DNA of 64,000 nucleotides, from positions 1 through 64,000 of the forward strand of contig CAMYJU010000001.1 in assembly GCA_947258795.1 (NCBI GenBank), written 5' to 3'. Numbering within the stretch: position 1 is the first letter of the stretch; the number at the start of each line of letters is the position of its first letter. Positions 19,754 through 30,120 of the stretch are shown here, piece by piece. This stretch comes from an uncultured Gammaproteobacteria bacterium (GTDB lineage Bacteria > Pseudomonadota > Gammaproteobacteria > DRJJ01). The position numbers and the translations under genes were made by a program. The notes beneath the pieces are model-generated. The model was not told the origin of the DNA and did no database searches. It saw only the letters and a program-made list of their open reading frames with translations.

Positions 19754-19849
19754 CATACGGTAGGGTGCCTGGTTCAGATATTCATCTATCCAGGTTGCTG
19801 TATGGGGCATATGCAAGATTAACCCTTTGAAATTACTGGAGAATTAACC
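19754..19849 (+). ncRNA. Structured rpsB leader, likely S2 autoregulatory element
   Basis: The leader folds by eye into a nested hairpin. CATAC (19754-19758) pairs with GTATG (19800-19804), CCTGG (19768-19772) with CCAGG (19790-19794), and AGAT (19776-19779) with ATCT (19784-19787). GGGG just after the stem (19804-19807) can face ACCC at 19822-19825 before the start codon, which would allow a pseudoknot. In E. coli the rpsB leader between map and rpsB (once annotated as t44 RNA) mediates S2 autoregulation. Position and general shape fit; I did not do a sequence-level match to that family. Confidence 0.5.
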
Positions 19850-20719
19850 ATGGCTAAAGTAACCATGCGGCAGATGCTGGAAGCGGGCGTACATTTTGGA
19901 CATCAGACCCGTTTTTGGAACCCTAAAATGGCACCATATATATTTGGTGCGCGCAGCAAGATCCATATCATCAATCTGGAATCGACGCTGCCAATGTATA
20001 ACGATGCGATCAATTTCCTTGGAAAACTGGCATCCAATCGTGGCCAGATCCTGTTTGTCGGTACCAAGCGTGCGGCACGCAACATCATTCAGGAACAGGC
20101 GGTAAAGGCCAGTATGCCTTACGTCAACCATCGCTGGCTGGGCGGTATGCTGACCAATTACAAGACCGTCAAGCAGTCGATCAAGCGTCTGAAAGATCTT
20201 GAAGCCATGGACGCAGACGGTTCGCTGCAACAGTTGAACAAAAAAGAAATCCTGATGCTCAAGCGCGAAGCCGAAAAGCTGGAGCGCAGTCTGGGTGGTA
20301 TCAAGGATATGAACGGTTTGCCCGATGCGCTGTTTGTGATTGATGTGGCGCATGAAAAAATCGCGGTTAACGAAGCGGTAAAACTGGGTATCCCCGTGAT
20401 TGCGGTGGTTGATACCAACAGTTCACCTGACAGCGTTGATTATGTCATCCCTGGTAATGATGACTCGATTCGTGCCATACAACTGTATGCAACCGGTGTT
20501 GCTGATGCGGTTATCGACGGCAAAAGCGCGATTCTGGAAACGGCTGGTGATGCGAACGATTTCGTAGAAGTGGAAGATGCCTCCGTGGAGCCGAAGAAAA
20601 AGGCGCGTACAAAGAAAGCTGCGGTCAAAAAGAAAGCCGATGCCAAGACAGAAGCAGAAGACAAACCTGCGTCTGACGCGAGTGATGATGAAGCGGAATC
20701 TGCTTCAGCATCAGAGTAA
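19850..20719 (+). CDS. rpsB: 30S ribosomal protein S2, with long charged C-terminal tail
   Basis: S2 of the small ribosomal subunit. The core (residues 1 to about 228) is typical: [37 protein letters not shown] and [18 protein letters not shown]. The total of 289 residues exceeds the E. coli length (241) by about 48. The extra tail (about 240-289) is low complexity, first Lys/Ala-rich ([19 protein letters not shown]), then Glu/Asp/Ser/Ala-rich. It is in frame, without a frameshift, and ends 40 bases before tsf. The start has a GGAGA ribosome site. Expression probably responds to the structured leader and the upstream promoter. Confidence 0.97.
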   Translation: MAKVTMRQMLEAGVHFGHQTRFWNPKMAPYIFGARSKIHIINLESTLPMYNDAINFLGKLASNRGQILFVGTKRAARNIIQEQAVKASMPYVNHRWLGGMLTNYKTVKQSIKRLKDLEAMDADGSLQQLNKKEILMLKREAEKLERSLGGIKDMNGLPDALFVIDVAHEKIAVNEAVKLGIPVIAVVDTNSSPDSVDYVIPGNDDSIRAIQLYATGVADAVIDGKSAILETAGDANDFVEVEDASVEPKKKARTKKAAVKKKADAKTEAEDKPASDASDDEAESASASE

Positions 20720-20759
20720 AGCGTACGGGCGATTGACATACAGACTAGGGTGAAAAGAT

Positions 20760-21635
20760 ATGGCTATTACAGCTTCAATGGTTAAGGAACTCCGTGATCG
20801 TACCGGCGCCGGTATGATGGAGTGTAAGAAGGCATTAACGGAGACCGGTGGCGACCTGGACGCGGCGATCGACCAGATGCGCAAGGCCGGTATGGCAAAG
20901 GCTGACAAGAAATCAGGTCGTGTTGCCGCAGAAGGTCTGCTGGCAATCGAGTTGTCTGATGAAGGTAAGGCTGCCGTTATCGCCGAAGTGAATTGTGAAA
21001 CAGACTTCGTTTCCAAGGGCGATGACTTCAAGGATTTTGTCAGTGGCGTTGCCAAAACCGCCCTGGTTGGTGATCCGGCGGATGTCGAAGCACTGTCATC
21101 GATGGCAATGGCCAATGGCGTCAGTGTCGAGGATACCCGCAAGGCACTGATTGCGAAACTGGGTGAAAACATCCAGGTGCGTCGTTTCGAGCGCCTGACG
21201 ACGGACAATACATTTGGTTCCTACATGCACGGTGTGCGCATCGGTGTGCTGGTGGAAATCAAGGGTGGTAATGAAGACCTGGCCAAGGACGTCTCTATGC
21301 ATATTGCTGCCACTCGTCCACTGTGTGTATCCGAAGCGGATGTACCGGCCGATGTTCTGGCCAAGGAAAAGGAAATCTTTGTAGCCCAGGCCAAGGAGAG
21401 TGGCAAGCCTGACAATATTATTGAAAAGATGGTCGAAGGCAGAATCCGCAAGTACCTGGCGGAAATTACCCTGCAGGGCCAGGCGTTTGTGAAAGACCCT
21501 GACCAGACGGTTGGCAAGTTGCTTGAAAGCAACGGTGCGGAGGTTGTCCGCTTTGTGCGTATGGAAGTGGGTGAAGGTATAGAGAAAAAATCCGAAAACT
21601 TTGCTGATGAAGTCATGGCACAAATTAATGACTGA
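20760..21635 (+). CDS. tsf: Elongation factor Ts
   Basis: A 291-residue guanine-nucleotide exchange factor for EF-Tu. The N-terminal UBA-like domain holds the signature LRDRTGAGMMECKKAL, the core has the second signature CETDFVSKGDDF, and dimerisation and coiled-coil regions follow. Length is normal (E. coli 283). It lies 40 bases after rpsB, the invariant rpsB-tsf unit. A hairpin downstream may separate it from pyrH. Confidence 0.97.
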   Translation: MAITASMVKELRDRTGAGMMECKKALTETGGDLDAAIDQMRKAGMAKADKKSGRVAAEGLLAIELSDEGKAAVIAEVNCETDFVSKGDDFKDFVSGVAKTALVGDPADVEALSSMAMANGVSVEDTRKALIAKLGENIQVRRFERLTTDNTFGSYMHGVRIGVLVEIKGGNEDLAKDVSMHIAATRPLCVSEADVPADVLAKEKEIFVAQAKESGKPDNIIEKMVEGRIRKYLAEITLQGQAFVKDPDQTVGKLLESNGAEVVRFVRMEVGEGIEKKSENFADEVMAQIND

Positions 21636-21655
21636 CCGGTTTTCGGTATCCGGGT

Positions 21656-21686
21656 CCGGAGTCTGTCGGCTCCGGGTCCTTTATTT
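21656..21686 (+). terminator. Hairpin after tsf, possible attenuating terminator
   Basis: CCGGAG (21656-21661), an eight-base loop and CTCCGG (21670-21675) form a perfect stem, extendable by GG/CC pairs outside two mismatches. GTCCTTTATTT follows, a weak T-rich tail. It lies between tsf and pyrH and would allow partial termination, consistent with more S2/EF-Ts than UMP kinase. Confidence 0.5.
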
Positions 21687-21728
21687 ACGGAAATCCGACA
21701 TAAAACATTCCGGGAGATAACAAGAATA

Positions 21729-22454
21729 ATGTCCGATACCAGTGCCAGTCCCAGATACAAAAGGGTATTACTCAAATTAAGTGGTGAAGCCTTGATGGGG
21801 GATGGTGATTACGGTATTGACCCCTCCGTTATCAACCGTATTGCAGAAGAAATAGGCCAACTCGTTAATACAGGTATACAGGTTGGCCTGGTTATTGGCG
21901 GAGGCAACATTTTTCGTGGCGCCGGTCTCGCTGAAGCAGGTATGGAGCGTGTGTCAGGTGACCACATGGGCATGCTGGCCACCGTCATGAACGCACTGGC
22001 GATGCAGGATGCACTCGAAAAGCACGGTTTCAATGCACGCGTTATGTCCGCCCTGAGCATACACCAGGTTTGTGAAGATTATATCCGCCGCAGGGCTATC
22101 CGCCATCTGGAGAAAGGCAGGGTGGTCCTGTTTGCCGCAGGCACCGGAAACCCGTTTTTCACGACTGATTCCGCAGCCAGTTTACGTGCAATCGAAATCA
22201 ATGCTGATGTGGTGATCAAGGCAACCAAGGTCGATGGTGTTTATTCGGCAGACCCTGTCAAGGACCCGAATGCGGTCAAGTACGAACGCTTGTCCTTTGA
22301 CGAAGTACTGCAGAAAAAACTTCAGGTGATGGATGCAACAGCAATTGTTTTGTGTCGTGACCATGGAATGAGTTTGAAGGTTTTCAATATTAACGATCAT
22401 GGTCACCTGTTCCGGCTTGTGATGGGTGAGCCGGTTGGCACCGTGGTGGAATGA
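21729..22454 (+). CDS. pyrH: UMP kinase
   Basis: A 241-residue hexameric amino-acid-kinase-fold enzyme that phosphorylates UMP to UDP. Family motifs are [53 protein letters not shown] and [12 protein letters not shown]. The length equals that of E. coli PyrH. It sits in the conserved tsf-pyrH-frr order; frr starts 8 bases after its stop. Confidence 0.97.
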   Translation: MSDTSASPRYKRVLLKLSGEALMGDGDYGIDPSVINRIAEEIGQLVNTGIQVGLVIGGGNIFRGAGLAEAGMERVSGDHMGMLATVMNALAMQDALEKHGFNARVMSALSIHQVCEDYIRRRAIRHLEKGRVVLFAAGTGNPFFTTDSAASLRAIEINADVVIKATKVDGVYSADPVKDPNAVKYERLSFDEVLQKKLQVMDATAIVLCRDHGMSLKVFNINDHGHLFRLVMGEPVGTVVE

Positions 22455-22462
22455 GGTCAGGC

Positions 22463-23020
22463 ATGATAGAAGAAATTACACAGGATGCTGAAGTGCGTAT
22501 GGGCAAGAGTGTGGAATCGCTCAAGCTTGAGTTGAGCAAGATTCGTACCGGTCGCGCCCATCCAAGTCTGCTGGATCATGTCACGGTCGATTATTACGGC
22601 AGTGAAGTGCCACTAAAACAGGTTGCCAACATCAATACAGAGGATGCCAGGACGCTTTCGATCACGCCCTGGGAGAAGCCTATGGTACAGGCGATCGAAA
22701 AGGCGATCATGAAATCCGATCTGGGGCTGAACCCATCATCGGCCGGTGCCGTTATCCGTATCCCGATGCCGCCGTTAACCGAAGAGCGGCGCAAGGACCT
22801 GGTGCGTCTGGTCAAGCAGGAAGGTGAGGGCGCGCGTGTCGCGATACGTAATATTCGCCGGGATGCAAACAGTGATTTCAAGGACCTGGTCAAGGAAAAG
22901 GAGATATCCGAGGATGACGAGCGCCGTGCACAGGATAGCATACAGAAACTGACAGATAGATACGTAGCGGATGTCGAAAAATTATTACAGGCAAAGGAAG
23001 CCGAATTAATGGAGGTCTGA
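22463..23020 (+). CDS. frr: Ribosome recycling factor
   Basis: A 185-residue tRNA-shaped factor that, with EF-G, splits post-termination ribosomes. Motifs are [41 protein letters not shown] and the C-terminal [17 protein letters not shown]. This ATG gives exactly the standard family length and has GAGG eight bases upstream. An in-frame ATG at 22451 would overlap pyrH. Confidence 0.97.
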   Translation: MIEEITQDAEVRMGKSVESLKLELSKIRTGRAHPSLLDHVTVDYYGSEVPLKQVANINTEDARTLSITPWEKPMVQAIEKAIMKSDLGLNPSSAGAVIRIPMPPLTEERRKDLVRLVKQEGEGARVAIRNIRRDANSDFKDLVKEKEISEDDERRAQDSIQKLTDRYVADVEKLLQAKEAELMEV

Positions 23021-23049
23021 GGTTTAGCCCGATCCCGGATACCTTCTCC

Positions 23050-23799
23050 ATGGAACCTGATATATCAGCATCTGATCAGTTACCGCGTCATGTTGCAATC
23101 ATTATGGATGGCAACGGACGCTGGGCCAAACAGCGCAATCAGGCGCGTCATGCCGGACATCGTGCCGGTGTCGAAGCCACCCGGGCTATTATCGAGGACT
23201 GTGTGCGCAGAGGGGTATCCTGTCTGACCCTGTTCGCATTTTCCAGTGAGAACTGGCAGCGTCCGAAGCAGGAGGTTTCACTACTTATGGAGTTGTTTGT
23301 GCAGTCCCTGAAAAAGGAAATGGGTAAATTGAACGATAATGGTGTTTGTGTCCGTTTTATCGGTGACCGTTCAGCATTTTCCGCCCGCCTGCAAAAACAG
23401 ATTAATGCTGCGGAGCAGCTCACCCGGGATAACAATGTACTGACGCTGAGTATTGCGGCCAATTACGGGGGTCGATGGGATATCACCCAGGCAGCACGAA
23501 AAGTCGCAGAAAAAATCGAAGCAGGCGAGTTCAAGGCAGCCGATCTGACCGAACAGCATTTGTCTGCTGCGATGAGTCTTGCCGATCTCCCACCACCGGA
23601 TCTCTTTATACGTACTGGTGGTGAAAAACGCATCAGTAACTTTCTGCTATGGCAGCTGGCCTATACCGAGTTGTACTTTACTGATGTGCTATGGCCCGAT
23701 TTTAACCAGGACTGTTATCATGATGCGCTCGCGTTTTATACTCGGCGTGAACGCCGGTTTGGTAAAACCAGTGAACAGATCACAAAGGTGCAAGGCTGA
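23050..23799 (+). CDS. uppS: Undecaprenyl diphosphate synthase
   Basis: A 249-residue cis-prenyltransferase making C55-PP from FPP and IPP, the carrier-lipid precursor for peptidoglycan and LPS. The catalytic Asp is in IIMDGNGRWAKQR, with conserved HxxG (AGHRAG), SSENWQRP and the C-terminal DLFIRTGGEKRISNFLLWQ, FTDVLWPDF and the RERRFGKT motif. Its stop overlaps the cdsA start as TGATG, so uppS-cdsA are translationally coupled. It follows frr by 29 bases, as is usual in the group. Confidence 0.97.
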   Translation: MEPDISASDQLPRHVAIIMDGNGRWAKQRNQARHAGHRAGVEATRAIIEDCVRRGVSCLTLFAFSSENWQRPKQEVSLLMELFVQSLKKEMGKLNDNGVCVRFIGDRSAFSARLQKQINAAEQLTRDNNVLTLSIAANYGGRWDITQAARKVAEKIEAGEFKAADLTEQHLSAAMSLADLPPPDLFIRTGGEKRISNFLLWQLAYTELYFTDVLWPDFNQDCYHDALAFYTRRERRFGKTSEQITKVQG

Positions 23800-24629
23800 T
23801 GCTGAATAAACGGGTAATTTCCGCCGCGATTATGATTCCGTTGTTCGTGCTGGCTGTGTTAAAGCTGGACTCTTCCTGGTTTGCCGGTCTGCTGGCAATC
23901 TTTGTGTTACTGGCCATCTGGGAATGGGGTGACCTGTCCGGCCTGAGCGGCCCGGTCGCGAAACTTATTTACTGCCTTATAACTGCCGGAATACTGTTAT
24001 GGCTGTACCTGGGCAGGTCTGACCCGGGGCTGACGCGGCTGATGTTGATGATCGGTCTGGCCTGGTGGCTGCTGGTGCTGGCGTGGCTGGCACTGTCGAA
24101 ACCGGATGCCGGTATGTCTCCGGCTGACCGTTTCTATAAGCCGCTGGCCGGTCTACTGGTGTTGCTACCGGCCTGGTATGCACTGGTGATATTGCATGAA
24201 CAGGCATTGTCGCATGGGGCGGCCTGGGTGCTATATATATTCGTACTGGTCTGGCTGGCGGATATTGGCGCCTATTTTGCAGGCAAGCGATTCGGTCGCA
24301 ACAAGCTCGCGCCCAGGCTGAGCCCGGGCAAGACCTGGGAAGGGGTGGCCGGTGGTTTGTTGGCCGTTGGTGTGTATGCCGCGGTTGTCGCCATCTGGCG
24401 CGATCTGGCACTTCAACAGGCTGGAATGTTTGTGCTGTTCAGTGTGCTGGTTGCGTTGTTATCAGTGGCTGGCGATTTGTTCGAGAGCCTGTTCAAACGT
24501 CAGGCTGGTATGAAGGACAGTAGTAAGCTGATTCCGGGCCATGGCGGCGTGATGGACCGGATCGACAGCCTGACCGCAGCGGCCCCATTATATGTAAGTG
24601 GTATGTTATGGCTGGGTCTGGGCAGTTAA
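23799..24629 (+). CDS. cdsA: Phosphatidate cytidylyltransferase
   Basis: A 276-residue inner-membrane enzyme forming CDP-diacylglycerol from phosphatidate and CTP, the entry to all phospholipids. It has about eight predicted membrane helices. The signature is at the C-terminal end: [18 protein letters not shown], then [16 protein letters not shown] with the conserved acidic and Gly residues. The start overlaps uppS and the 3' end overlaps dxr by 22 bases, so uppS-cdsA-dxr are tightly packed. Confidence 0.95.
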   Translation: MLNKRVISAAIMIPLFVLAVLKLDSSWFAGLLAIFVLLAIWEWGDLSGLSGPVAKLIYCLITAGILLWLYLGRSDPGLTRLMLMIGLAWWLLVLAWLALSKPDAGMSPADRFYKPLAGLLVLLPAWYALVILHEQALSHGAAWVLYIFVLVWLADIGAYFAGKRFGRNKLAPRLSPGKTWEGVAGGLLAVGVYAAVVAIWRDLALQQAGMFVLFSVLVALLSVAGDLFESLFKRQAGMKDSSKLIPGHGGVMDRIDSLTAAAPLYVSGMLWLGLGS

Positions 24630-25801
24630 GCGGTATTACCGTGCTGGGGTCGACTGGCAGTATTGGTGTCAGCACCCTGGATGTGATCAGCAGGCATCCT
24701 GATCGCTACCAGGTGGTTGCCTTAACCGCAAACAGTGACGATGCCGGCTTGCTGGAACAGTGCCGGCAATGGCGGCCGCATTATGCAGTCATGGCAGATG
24801 ATCAGGCTGCCGAACGCCTGCTGCAGAATGTTAAAAAGGAAGGGCTGGAAACAACAGTCATGTCTGGCGCCGATGCCCTGGAACAGGTTGCGGCACTGGA
24901 TGCGGTCGAAACAGTGGTTGCGGCCATCGTCGGTGCGGCCGGTCTGAAACCGACCCTTGCGGCGGCCAGGGCCGGCAAGCGTATCCTGCTGGCAAACAAG
25001 GAAGCCCTGGTCATGTCAGGCCGCATCCTGATGGATGAAGTTGAACAAAATAATGCGGTATTGTTGCCGGTCGATAGTGAACATAATGCCATTTTTCAGT
25101 GTCTACCTGTCAATGGTGCACAAAACCTGGCGCAGGGGGGGGTGGAGAAAATCCTGTTGACTGCATCGGGAGGACCTTTCCGGACTACGCCGGTCGAGAT
25201 GCTGGAAAATGTGACCCCTGAACAGGCGGTCACGCATCCGAACTGGGATATGGGGCGGAAGATATCGGTGGATTCGGCCACCATGATGAACAAGGGGCTT
25301 GAGGTGATCGAGGCCTGCTGGTTGTTTGATATCGAACCGCAACGGATACAGGTGGTGATACACCCGCAAAGCGTTATTCATTCCATGGTTTCATATATAG
25401 ATGGATCGGTACTGGCACAGCTCGGCAACCCGGATATGCGTACACCGATAGCCCATACATTGGCATGGCCGGAACGTATCGACTCCGGTGTACAGGCGCT
25501 GGACATTTTTGAGATAGGGCATCTTGATTTCGAGGCGCCCGACCATGAGCGCTTTCCTTGCCTGGAACTGGCATACCAGGCAATCGAACAGGGAGGTACG
25601 GCGCCGGCCGTGCTGAATGCCGCCAATGAAGTGGCGGTTAACAGTTTTCTGGGTCATAAATTACCTTTTCAGGGGATTGCCAGGGTCATCAGGTACAGTC
25701 TGGAGCAAGCCAGTTTCACTGATGTTGAAACCCTGGAACAGGTACTGTCAGCAGATCGGCAGGCACGTGAACTGGCCACTGAATATATCGCAAGGCTATA
25801 G
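24608..25801 (+). CDS. dxr: 1-deoxy-D-xylulose 5-phosphate reductoisomerase
   Basis: A 397-residue NADPH-dependent enzyme of the MEP isoprenoid pathway, making 2-C-methyl-D-erythritol 4-phosphate. The Rossmann motif is [15 protein letters not shown]. The conserved [12 protein letters not shown], metal site [13 protein letters not shown], flexible loop near [23 protein letters not shown] and C-terminal helix region are all present. The ATG lies inside the end of cdsA (22-base overlap). Together with uppS this supplies polyprenyl carrier lipid. Confidence 0.96.
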   Translation: MAGSGQLSGITVLGSTGSIGVSTLDVISRHPDRYQVVALTANSDDAGLLEQCRQWRPHYAVMADDQAAERLLQNVKKEGLETTVMSGADALEQVAALDAVETVVAAIVGAAGLKPTLAAARAGKRILLANKEALVMSGRILMDEVEQNNAVLLPVDSEHNAIFQCLPVNGAQNLAQGGVEKILLTASGGPFRTTPVEMLENVTPEQAVTHPNWDMGRKISVDSATMMNKGLEVIEACWLFDIEPQRIQVVIHPQSVIHSMVSYIDGSVLAQLGNPDMRTPIAHTLAWPERIDSGVQALDIFEIGHLDFEAPDHERFPCLELAYQAIEQGGTAPAVLNAANEVAVNSFLGHKLPFQGIARVIRYSLEQASFTDVETLEQVLSADRQARELATEYIARL

Positions 25802-25821
25802 GGTAAACAGGCAAGAGTCTT

Positions 25822-27183
25822 ATGGGATCGATACTTTATTACGCGCTGTCTTTCGTTGTTGCATTGGCTATTTTGATAGCGGTACACGAGTTTGGTCATT
25901 ACTGGGTGGCGCGCCGACTTGGCGTCAAGGTGCTGAGGTTTTCGATCGGCTTTGGCAAACCTTTGTATAGCTGGCGTTCCAAAAATGGTGAGACAGAATA
26001 TACGCTGGCCAGTATCCCCTTGGGTGGTTATGTGCGCATGCTGGATGAGCGCGAGGGAGAGGTGAAACAGGAGGAACTGCACCGCGCCTTTAATCGCAAG
26101 CCTCTGTCCACCCGGGTTGCTGTTGTGTCTGCCGGCCCACTATTCAATTTCCTGTTTGCGATCTTCGCTTTCTGGCTGATCTATCTGAGCGGTGTGCCTG
26201 GAATTAAGCCGGTCGTCGGCACGGTCATATCCGACACGCCGGCCGCCATGGCCGGTTTGCAGAATCATGACGTCATACTGGCGGTGGCAGGAGAGCCGGT
26301 TGATACCTGGCAATCAACCAGGCTGGCCCTGTTTCAGGCGGCCTTGCGCGGCGAACGGGTCAATATCCGGGTACGCACCGCCTCTGGTGGTGAAGTCAAC
26401 ACACAGCTGGACACCGGTGTACTGGAAAAACCGATCGATGCCACGCTGCTGTTTGACAAGCTCGGGCTGCAGCCCTGGTCACCCCCCGCGTTGCTGGGCA
26501 AGGTGATTGCAAAAGGACCGGCGGACCAGGCCGGGCTACGCGAGGGCGATCTGATCCTGAAGGTCGATGACCAGCCGGTTTCCAACTGGCTGGACTGGGT
26601 ACAGTTTATCAGGGCCCGCCCGGACGAGGTTTTGACTGTTCATTTTTTACGCCAGGGATCAGAGCAGCTTACCCGGGTGACACCTGAGGCCAGCCAGGCG
26701 GGAGGTACCCGCATCGGCCGGGTCGGGGTCGAACTTGGTCAACGTGAAGTTGACCAGTACCGTGCATTACGTGTCGTGGTTCAATACAGCCCGCTTGAGG
26801 CGATCCAGGCCGGTATTGTAAAAACATGGGATATGTCAGTGCTCATGCTTCGAGTTCTTGGTAGAATAGTGCTCGGTGATGCGTCACTAAAAAATATAAG
26901 CGGGCCATTGAGTATTGCGGAAATGGCCGGCAAGACGGCCAGTCTGGGGTGGTTGTCATTTGTGTCGTTTCTGGCGATAGTCAGTGTCAGCCTGGGTGTA
27001 TTGAATCTGCTTCCCATTCCGATACTGGATGGCGGGCACCTGCTGTATTATCTGGTTGAATTTGTTACCGGCAAGCCGGTATCGGAGCGCGCAATGGCGA
27101 TTGGTCAGCAGATTGGTATCAGTATGCTGCTGGCATTGATGGTGCTCGCGTTTTACAACGATTTGTCACGCTTGTTTGGATAG
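25822..27183 (+). CDS. rseP: Site-2 intramembrane protease RseP
   Basis: A 453-residue M50 intramembrane zinc protease. The zinc motif HEFGH is at 22-26 in the first membrane helix, and the third ligand is in LNLLPIPILDGGHLLYY near the C-terminus. Two PDZ domains lie in the periplasmic loop (about 125-190 and 205-285; the second contains KGPADQAGLREGDLI). In E. coli RseP cleaves RseA to release sigma-E and also removes signal-peptide remnants. Its place directly before bamA and skp fits outer-membrane stress control. It starts 20 bases after dxr. Confidence 0.96.
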   Translation: MGSILYYALSFVVALAILIAVHEFGHYWVARRLGVKVLRFSIGFGKPLYSWRSKNGETEYTLASIPLGGYVRMLDEREGEVKQEELHRAFNRKPLSTRVAVVSAGPLFNFLFAIFAFWLIYLSGVPGIKPVVGTVISDTPAAMAGLQNHDVILAVAGEPVDTWQSTRLALFQAALRGERVNIRVRTASGGEVNTQLDTGVLEKPIDATLLFDKLGLQPWSPPALLGKVIAKGPADQAGLREGDLILKVDDQPVSNWLDWVQFIRARPDEVLTVHFLRQGSEQLTRVTPEASQAGGTRIGRVGVELGQREVDQYRALRVVVQYSPLEAIQAGIVKTWDMSVLMLRVLGRIVLGDASLKNISGPLSIAEMAGKTASLGWLSFVSFLAIVSVSLGVLNLLPIPILDGGHLLYYLVEFVTGKPVSERAMAIGQQIGISMLLALMVLAFYNDLSRLFG

Positions 27184-27225
27184 CCTGGCCAGTAGACATA
27201 AGAACTGAGTGATAGTGATAAAATA

Positions 27226-29508
27226 ATGAAACGAACCTGGTTGGCAGTGCTGATATGGATAATGAGCAGTACTGCGTGGGCTTTTGAGCCATTTACAGTC
27301 AAGGATATCCGTGTTGAGGGTCTTCAGCGTATTTCTCCCGGTACGGTGTTCAACTACCTGCCGATACAGGTGGGAGACTCGCTGGATGTAGCTGCCAGCA
27401 GAAGGGCGATCCGTGCGTTGTTCAAGACCGGTTTTTTCAAGGATGTTCGCCTGGAGCGTGATGACGATATCGTGGTGGTGGTCGTCGATGAGCGGCCATC
27501 GATTGCTTCAATCGATCTGTCCGGAAACAAGGATATTGACTCAGAAGAGTTGCTGGAGGGTCTGAAGCAGATCGGAATGGCAGAGGGACGTGTGTATAAC
27601 CGCTCTCTGCTGGAGAAGGTCAGGCAGGAATTACATCGTCAGTACTATAGTAACGGCAAGTACGGCGTAAAAATAAAAATGGAAGCCGCGCCGCTTGAAC
27701 GTAACCGTGTCGCGGTAAGCATTGAGATTTCCGAAGGCAAGGTCGCCAAGATCCAGCAAATCAATATCGTCGGTAACAAGGTGTTTGACGATGAGGAACT
27801 TCTGGATGAGTTTCAGTTAAGCACCCCTACCCTATTTTCTTTTTATACGTCAAATGACCAGTATTCCAGGCGGAAACTGTCAGGTGATCTGGAAACGCTG
27901 AAATCATATTACCTTGACCGCGGTTATATCAACTTCCGGATACGTTCAACGCAGGTGACCATTACACCTGACAAGAAATCGATTTACATCACGGTCAATG
28001 TTGAAGAGGGTGAGCAGTACAAGGTTTCCGAAATCAGGGTGGCGGGTAAACTGGTCGTGCCGGTCGAAACACTGGAAGCACTGGTTAAAATTGGTCCTGG
28101 TAATATCTTTTCCCGCAAAAAGGTAGCTGAGTCGACACGTCTGATCAATGACGTCATGGGAGAGGATGGCTATGCATTTGCCAATATCAATACCGTGCCT
28201 GATATTGACGATGAGAAGCGTACGGTCAAACTGACCTTCTTTATCGATCCGGGTAAGCGTGTATATGTCCGGCGTATCAGTATGTTCGGGAACAATCGTA
28301 CCGCAGATGTTGTCTTAAGACGTGAGATGAGACAGATGGAAGGCGGCTGGTTTTCAACCAAGCAGGTCAATCGTTCACGTGAGCGCCTGGAGAAACTGGG
28401 TTACTTTACCTCGGTTAACGTCGAGACGCCGGCTGTACCGGGCACCAATGACCAGATCGATGTCAACTATACGGTGGTGGAAAACCCATCCGGTAACTTC
28501 CTGGCCAGTCTCGGCTATTCGCAGACCGGCGGTGTCGTGCTGGGATTCAGTATAAACGAGAACAACTTTCTGGGTACGGGAAAACGCGTAGGCCTGACTT
28601 TTAATAACAGTGATGTCAATCAGGTCTACAGGCTCAGCTATTCCAATCCCTATCATACGATCGATGGTGTCAGCAGGGGATTCTTTGCGACCTATCGCGA
28701 AACTGACGCCTCCGAGGCGAACCTGGCCCGCTACACGACAGACGAGGCAGTGCTGGGCGCCACATACGGAATTCCACTTAGTGAATATGCCCGGATCAGG
28801 GCAGGTTTTGATGTTGGCCGGACGACGCTGAATGCGACCGAGAGTTCCTCGACCGAGGTGCTGGATTTTATCGCTGCAAGCGGGGATGAATACGATACAA
28901 TAGGGCTGAATATGAGATGGTCCTATGATACGCGTAACCGGGCCATATTCGCGGATAAGGGTCTGACCCATAGCGTGTCACTGGAAGTATCGGTACCTGA
29001 TAGCGACCTGGAATATTACAAGATAGGTTATTACCACCAACGCTTTGTCCCATTGTTCAAATCCTGGACCTTGTCCATGAAGGGGGACATTGGTTATGGT
29101 GATGGCTACGGGAATAGCAATGAATTACCGTTCTTCAAGAACTATTTTGCCGGCGGTACAAGATCAGTCAGGGGGTATGAAGACAATAGCCTGGGTCCCA
29201 GGGATTCACAGAATAATGCGATTGGCGGTTCGATGAAGGTAGCGGGTTCTCTGGAACTGTTGTTTCCGACACCATTTACCAAACAGGAAAGTAAATCGGT
29301 TCAGCTAAGCGCATTCGCTGATGGAGGCAATGTATATGAGGGCTATGAAGATTTTTCGGCCGATGACCTGCGTTATTCAGTAGGTGTTGCGGCAACCTGG
29401 TTATCACCATTGGGGCCCCTGAAATTCAGCCTGGCTTACCCGATAAACGATCAGGATGAAGATGATACCCAGGTGTTTCAGTTTTCATTCGGTGGTAACC
29501 TGTTCTAA
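27226..29508 (+). CDS. bamA: Outer-membrane assembly factor BamA
   Basis: A 760-residue Omp85 protein, the core of the BAM complex that folds beta-barrels into the outer membrane. The signal peptide ends near residue 19 (TAWA). Five POTRA domains cover about 22-422. The 16-stranded barrel follows, with the conserved loop-6 VRGY motif near residue 648 (GGTRSVRGYEDNSLGP) and a C-terminal aromatic end (FGGNLF) that serves as the BAM recognition signal. Neighbours rseP and skp are the usual partners. Confidence 0.97.
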   Translation: MKRTWLAVLIWIMSSTAWAFEPFTVKDIRVEGLQRISPGTVFNYLPIQVGDSLDVAASRRAIRALFKTGFFKDVRLERDDDIVVVVVDERPSIASIDLSGNKDIDSEELLEGLKQIGMAEGRVYNRSLLEKVRQELHRQYYSNGKYGVKIKMEAAPLERNRVAVSIEISEGKVAKIQQINIVGNKVFDDEELLDEFQLSTPTLFSFYTSNDQYSRRKLSGDLETLKSYYLDRGYINFRIRSTQVTITPDKKSIYITVNVEEGEQYKVSEIRVAGKLVVPVETLEALVKIGPGNIFSRKKVAESTRLINDVMGEDGYAFANINTVPDIDDEKRTVKLTFFIDPGKRVYVRRISMFGNNRTADVVLRREMRQMEGGWFSTKQVNRSRERLEKLGYFTSVNVETPAVPGTNDQIDVNYTVVENPSGNFLASLGYSQTGGVVLGFSINENNFLGTGKRVGLTFNNSDVNQVYRLSYSNPYHTIDGVSRGFFATYRETDASEANLARYTTDEAVLGATYGIPLSEYARIRAGFDVGRTTLNATESSSTEVLDFIAASGDEYDTIGLNMRWSYDTRNRAIFADKGLTHSVSLEVSVPDSDLEYYKIGYYHQRFVPLFKSWTLSMKGDIGYGDGYGNSNELPFFKNYFAGGTRSVRGYEDNSLGPRDSQNNAIGGSMKVAGSLELLFPTPFTKQESKSVQLSAFADGGNVYEGYEDFSADDLRYSVGVAATWLSPLGPLKFSLAYPINDQDEDDTQVFQFSFGGNLF

Positions 29509-29586
29509 TCATAATAAGGGCGGCAATCCCGGCCAATTTGTGAGAAAATACATCACGGAGCTTTTCTGGATATAGTGAGACAGACT

Positions 29587-30093
29587 ATGCGTTATCTACA
29601 TAAATTTATGATATTAGGACTTTTATCGGCAGTGACGGGTCTGACATATGCTGAGGCCAAAATCGCATTTGTCGACGTTGCCAAGGTCCTCGAGCAGGCA
29701 CCTCAGGCAATAGCCGCGAACAAGCGCCTGGAGAAGGAGTTCGAGCCCAGGAATCGATCCCTGATCGCCTTACGCAAAGAGCTTCGCAAGCAGGAAGACA
29801 AGCTGGCGCGCGATGGTGTCACCATGAGTGATTCCCAGTTACGTCGTCTGGAGCGTGATATCCGTGATCGCAAGCGCGAAATCAAACGTGCCCAGGAAGA
29901 CTACCGTGAAGACCTGAACCTGCGGCGTAATGAAGAACTGCGTAAACTGCAAAAAAGGGTATACAAGGCAATTGTAGACCTGGCCAAGGCACGTGGCTAT
30001 CACGCTGTGTATGGTGATGGTGTGATATATGCCGCAGACAATATCAATATTACGAAAGATATACTGGCAGAGCTTGCCAAGGCGATCAAATAG
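29587..30093 (+). CDS. skp: Periplasmic chaperone Skp/OmpH
   Basis: A 168-residue periplasmic chaperone that carries unfolded outer-membrane proteins to BAM. A signal peptide ends near TYA (residue 22). A mostly helical, highly charged coiled-coil region follows (about 50-125; RKELRKQEDKLARDG, RDRKREIKRAQEDYR), then the short beta body AIVDLAKARGYHAVYGDG. The frame also opens with a GTG 12 bases upstream; neither has a strong ribosome site, and I prefer the ATG. It sits between bamA and lpxD as in E. coli. Confidence 0.93.
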   Translation: MRYLHKFMILGLLSAVTGLTYAEAKIAFVDVAKVLEQAPQAIAANKRLEKEFEPRNRSLIALRKELRKQEDKLARDGVTMSDSQLRRLERDIRDRKREIKRAQEDYREDLNLRRNEELRKLQKRVYKAIVDLAKARGYHAVYGDGVIYAADNINITKDILAELAKAIK

Positions 30094-30120
30094 CGCTGTT
30101 ATCTGATCCGGATCTGATGC

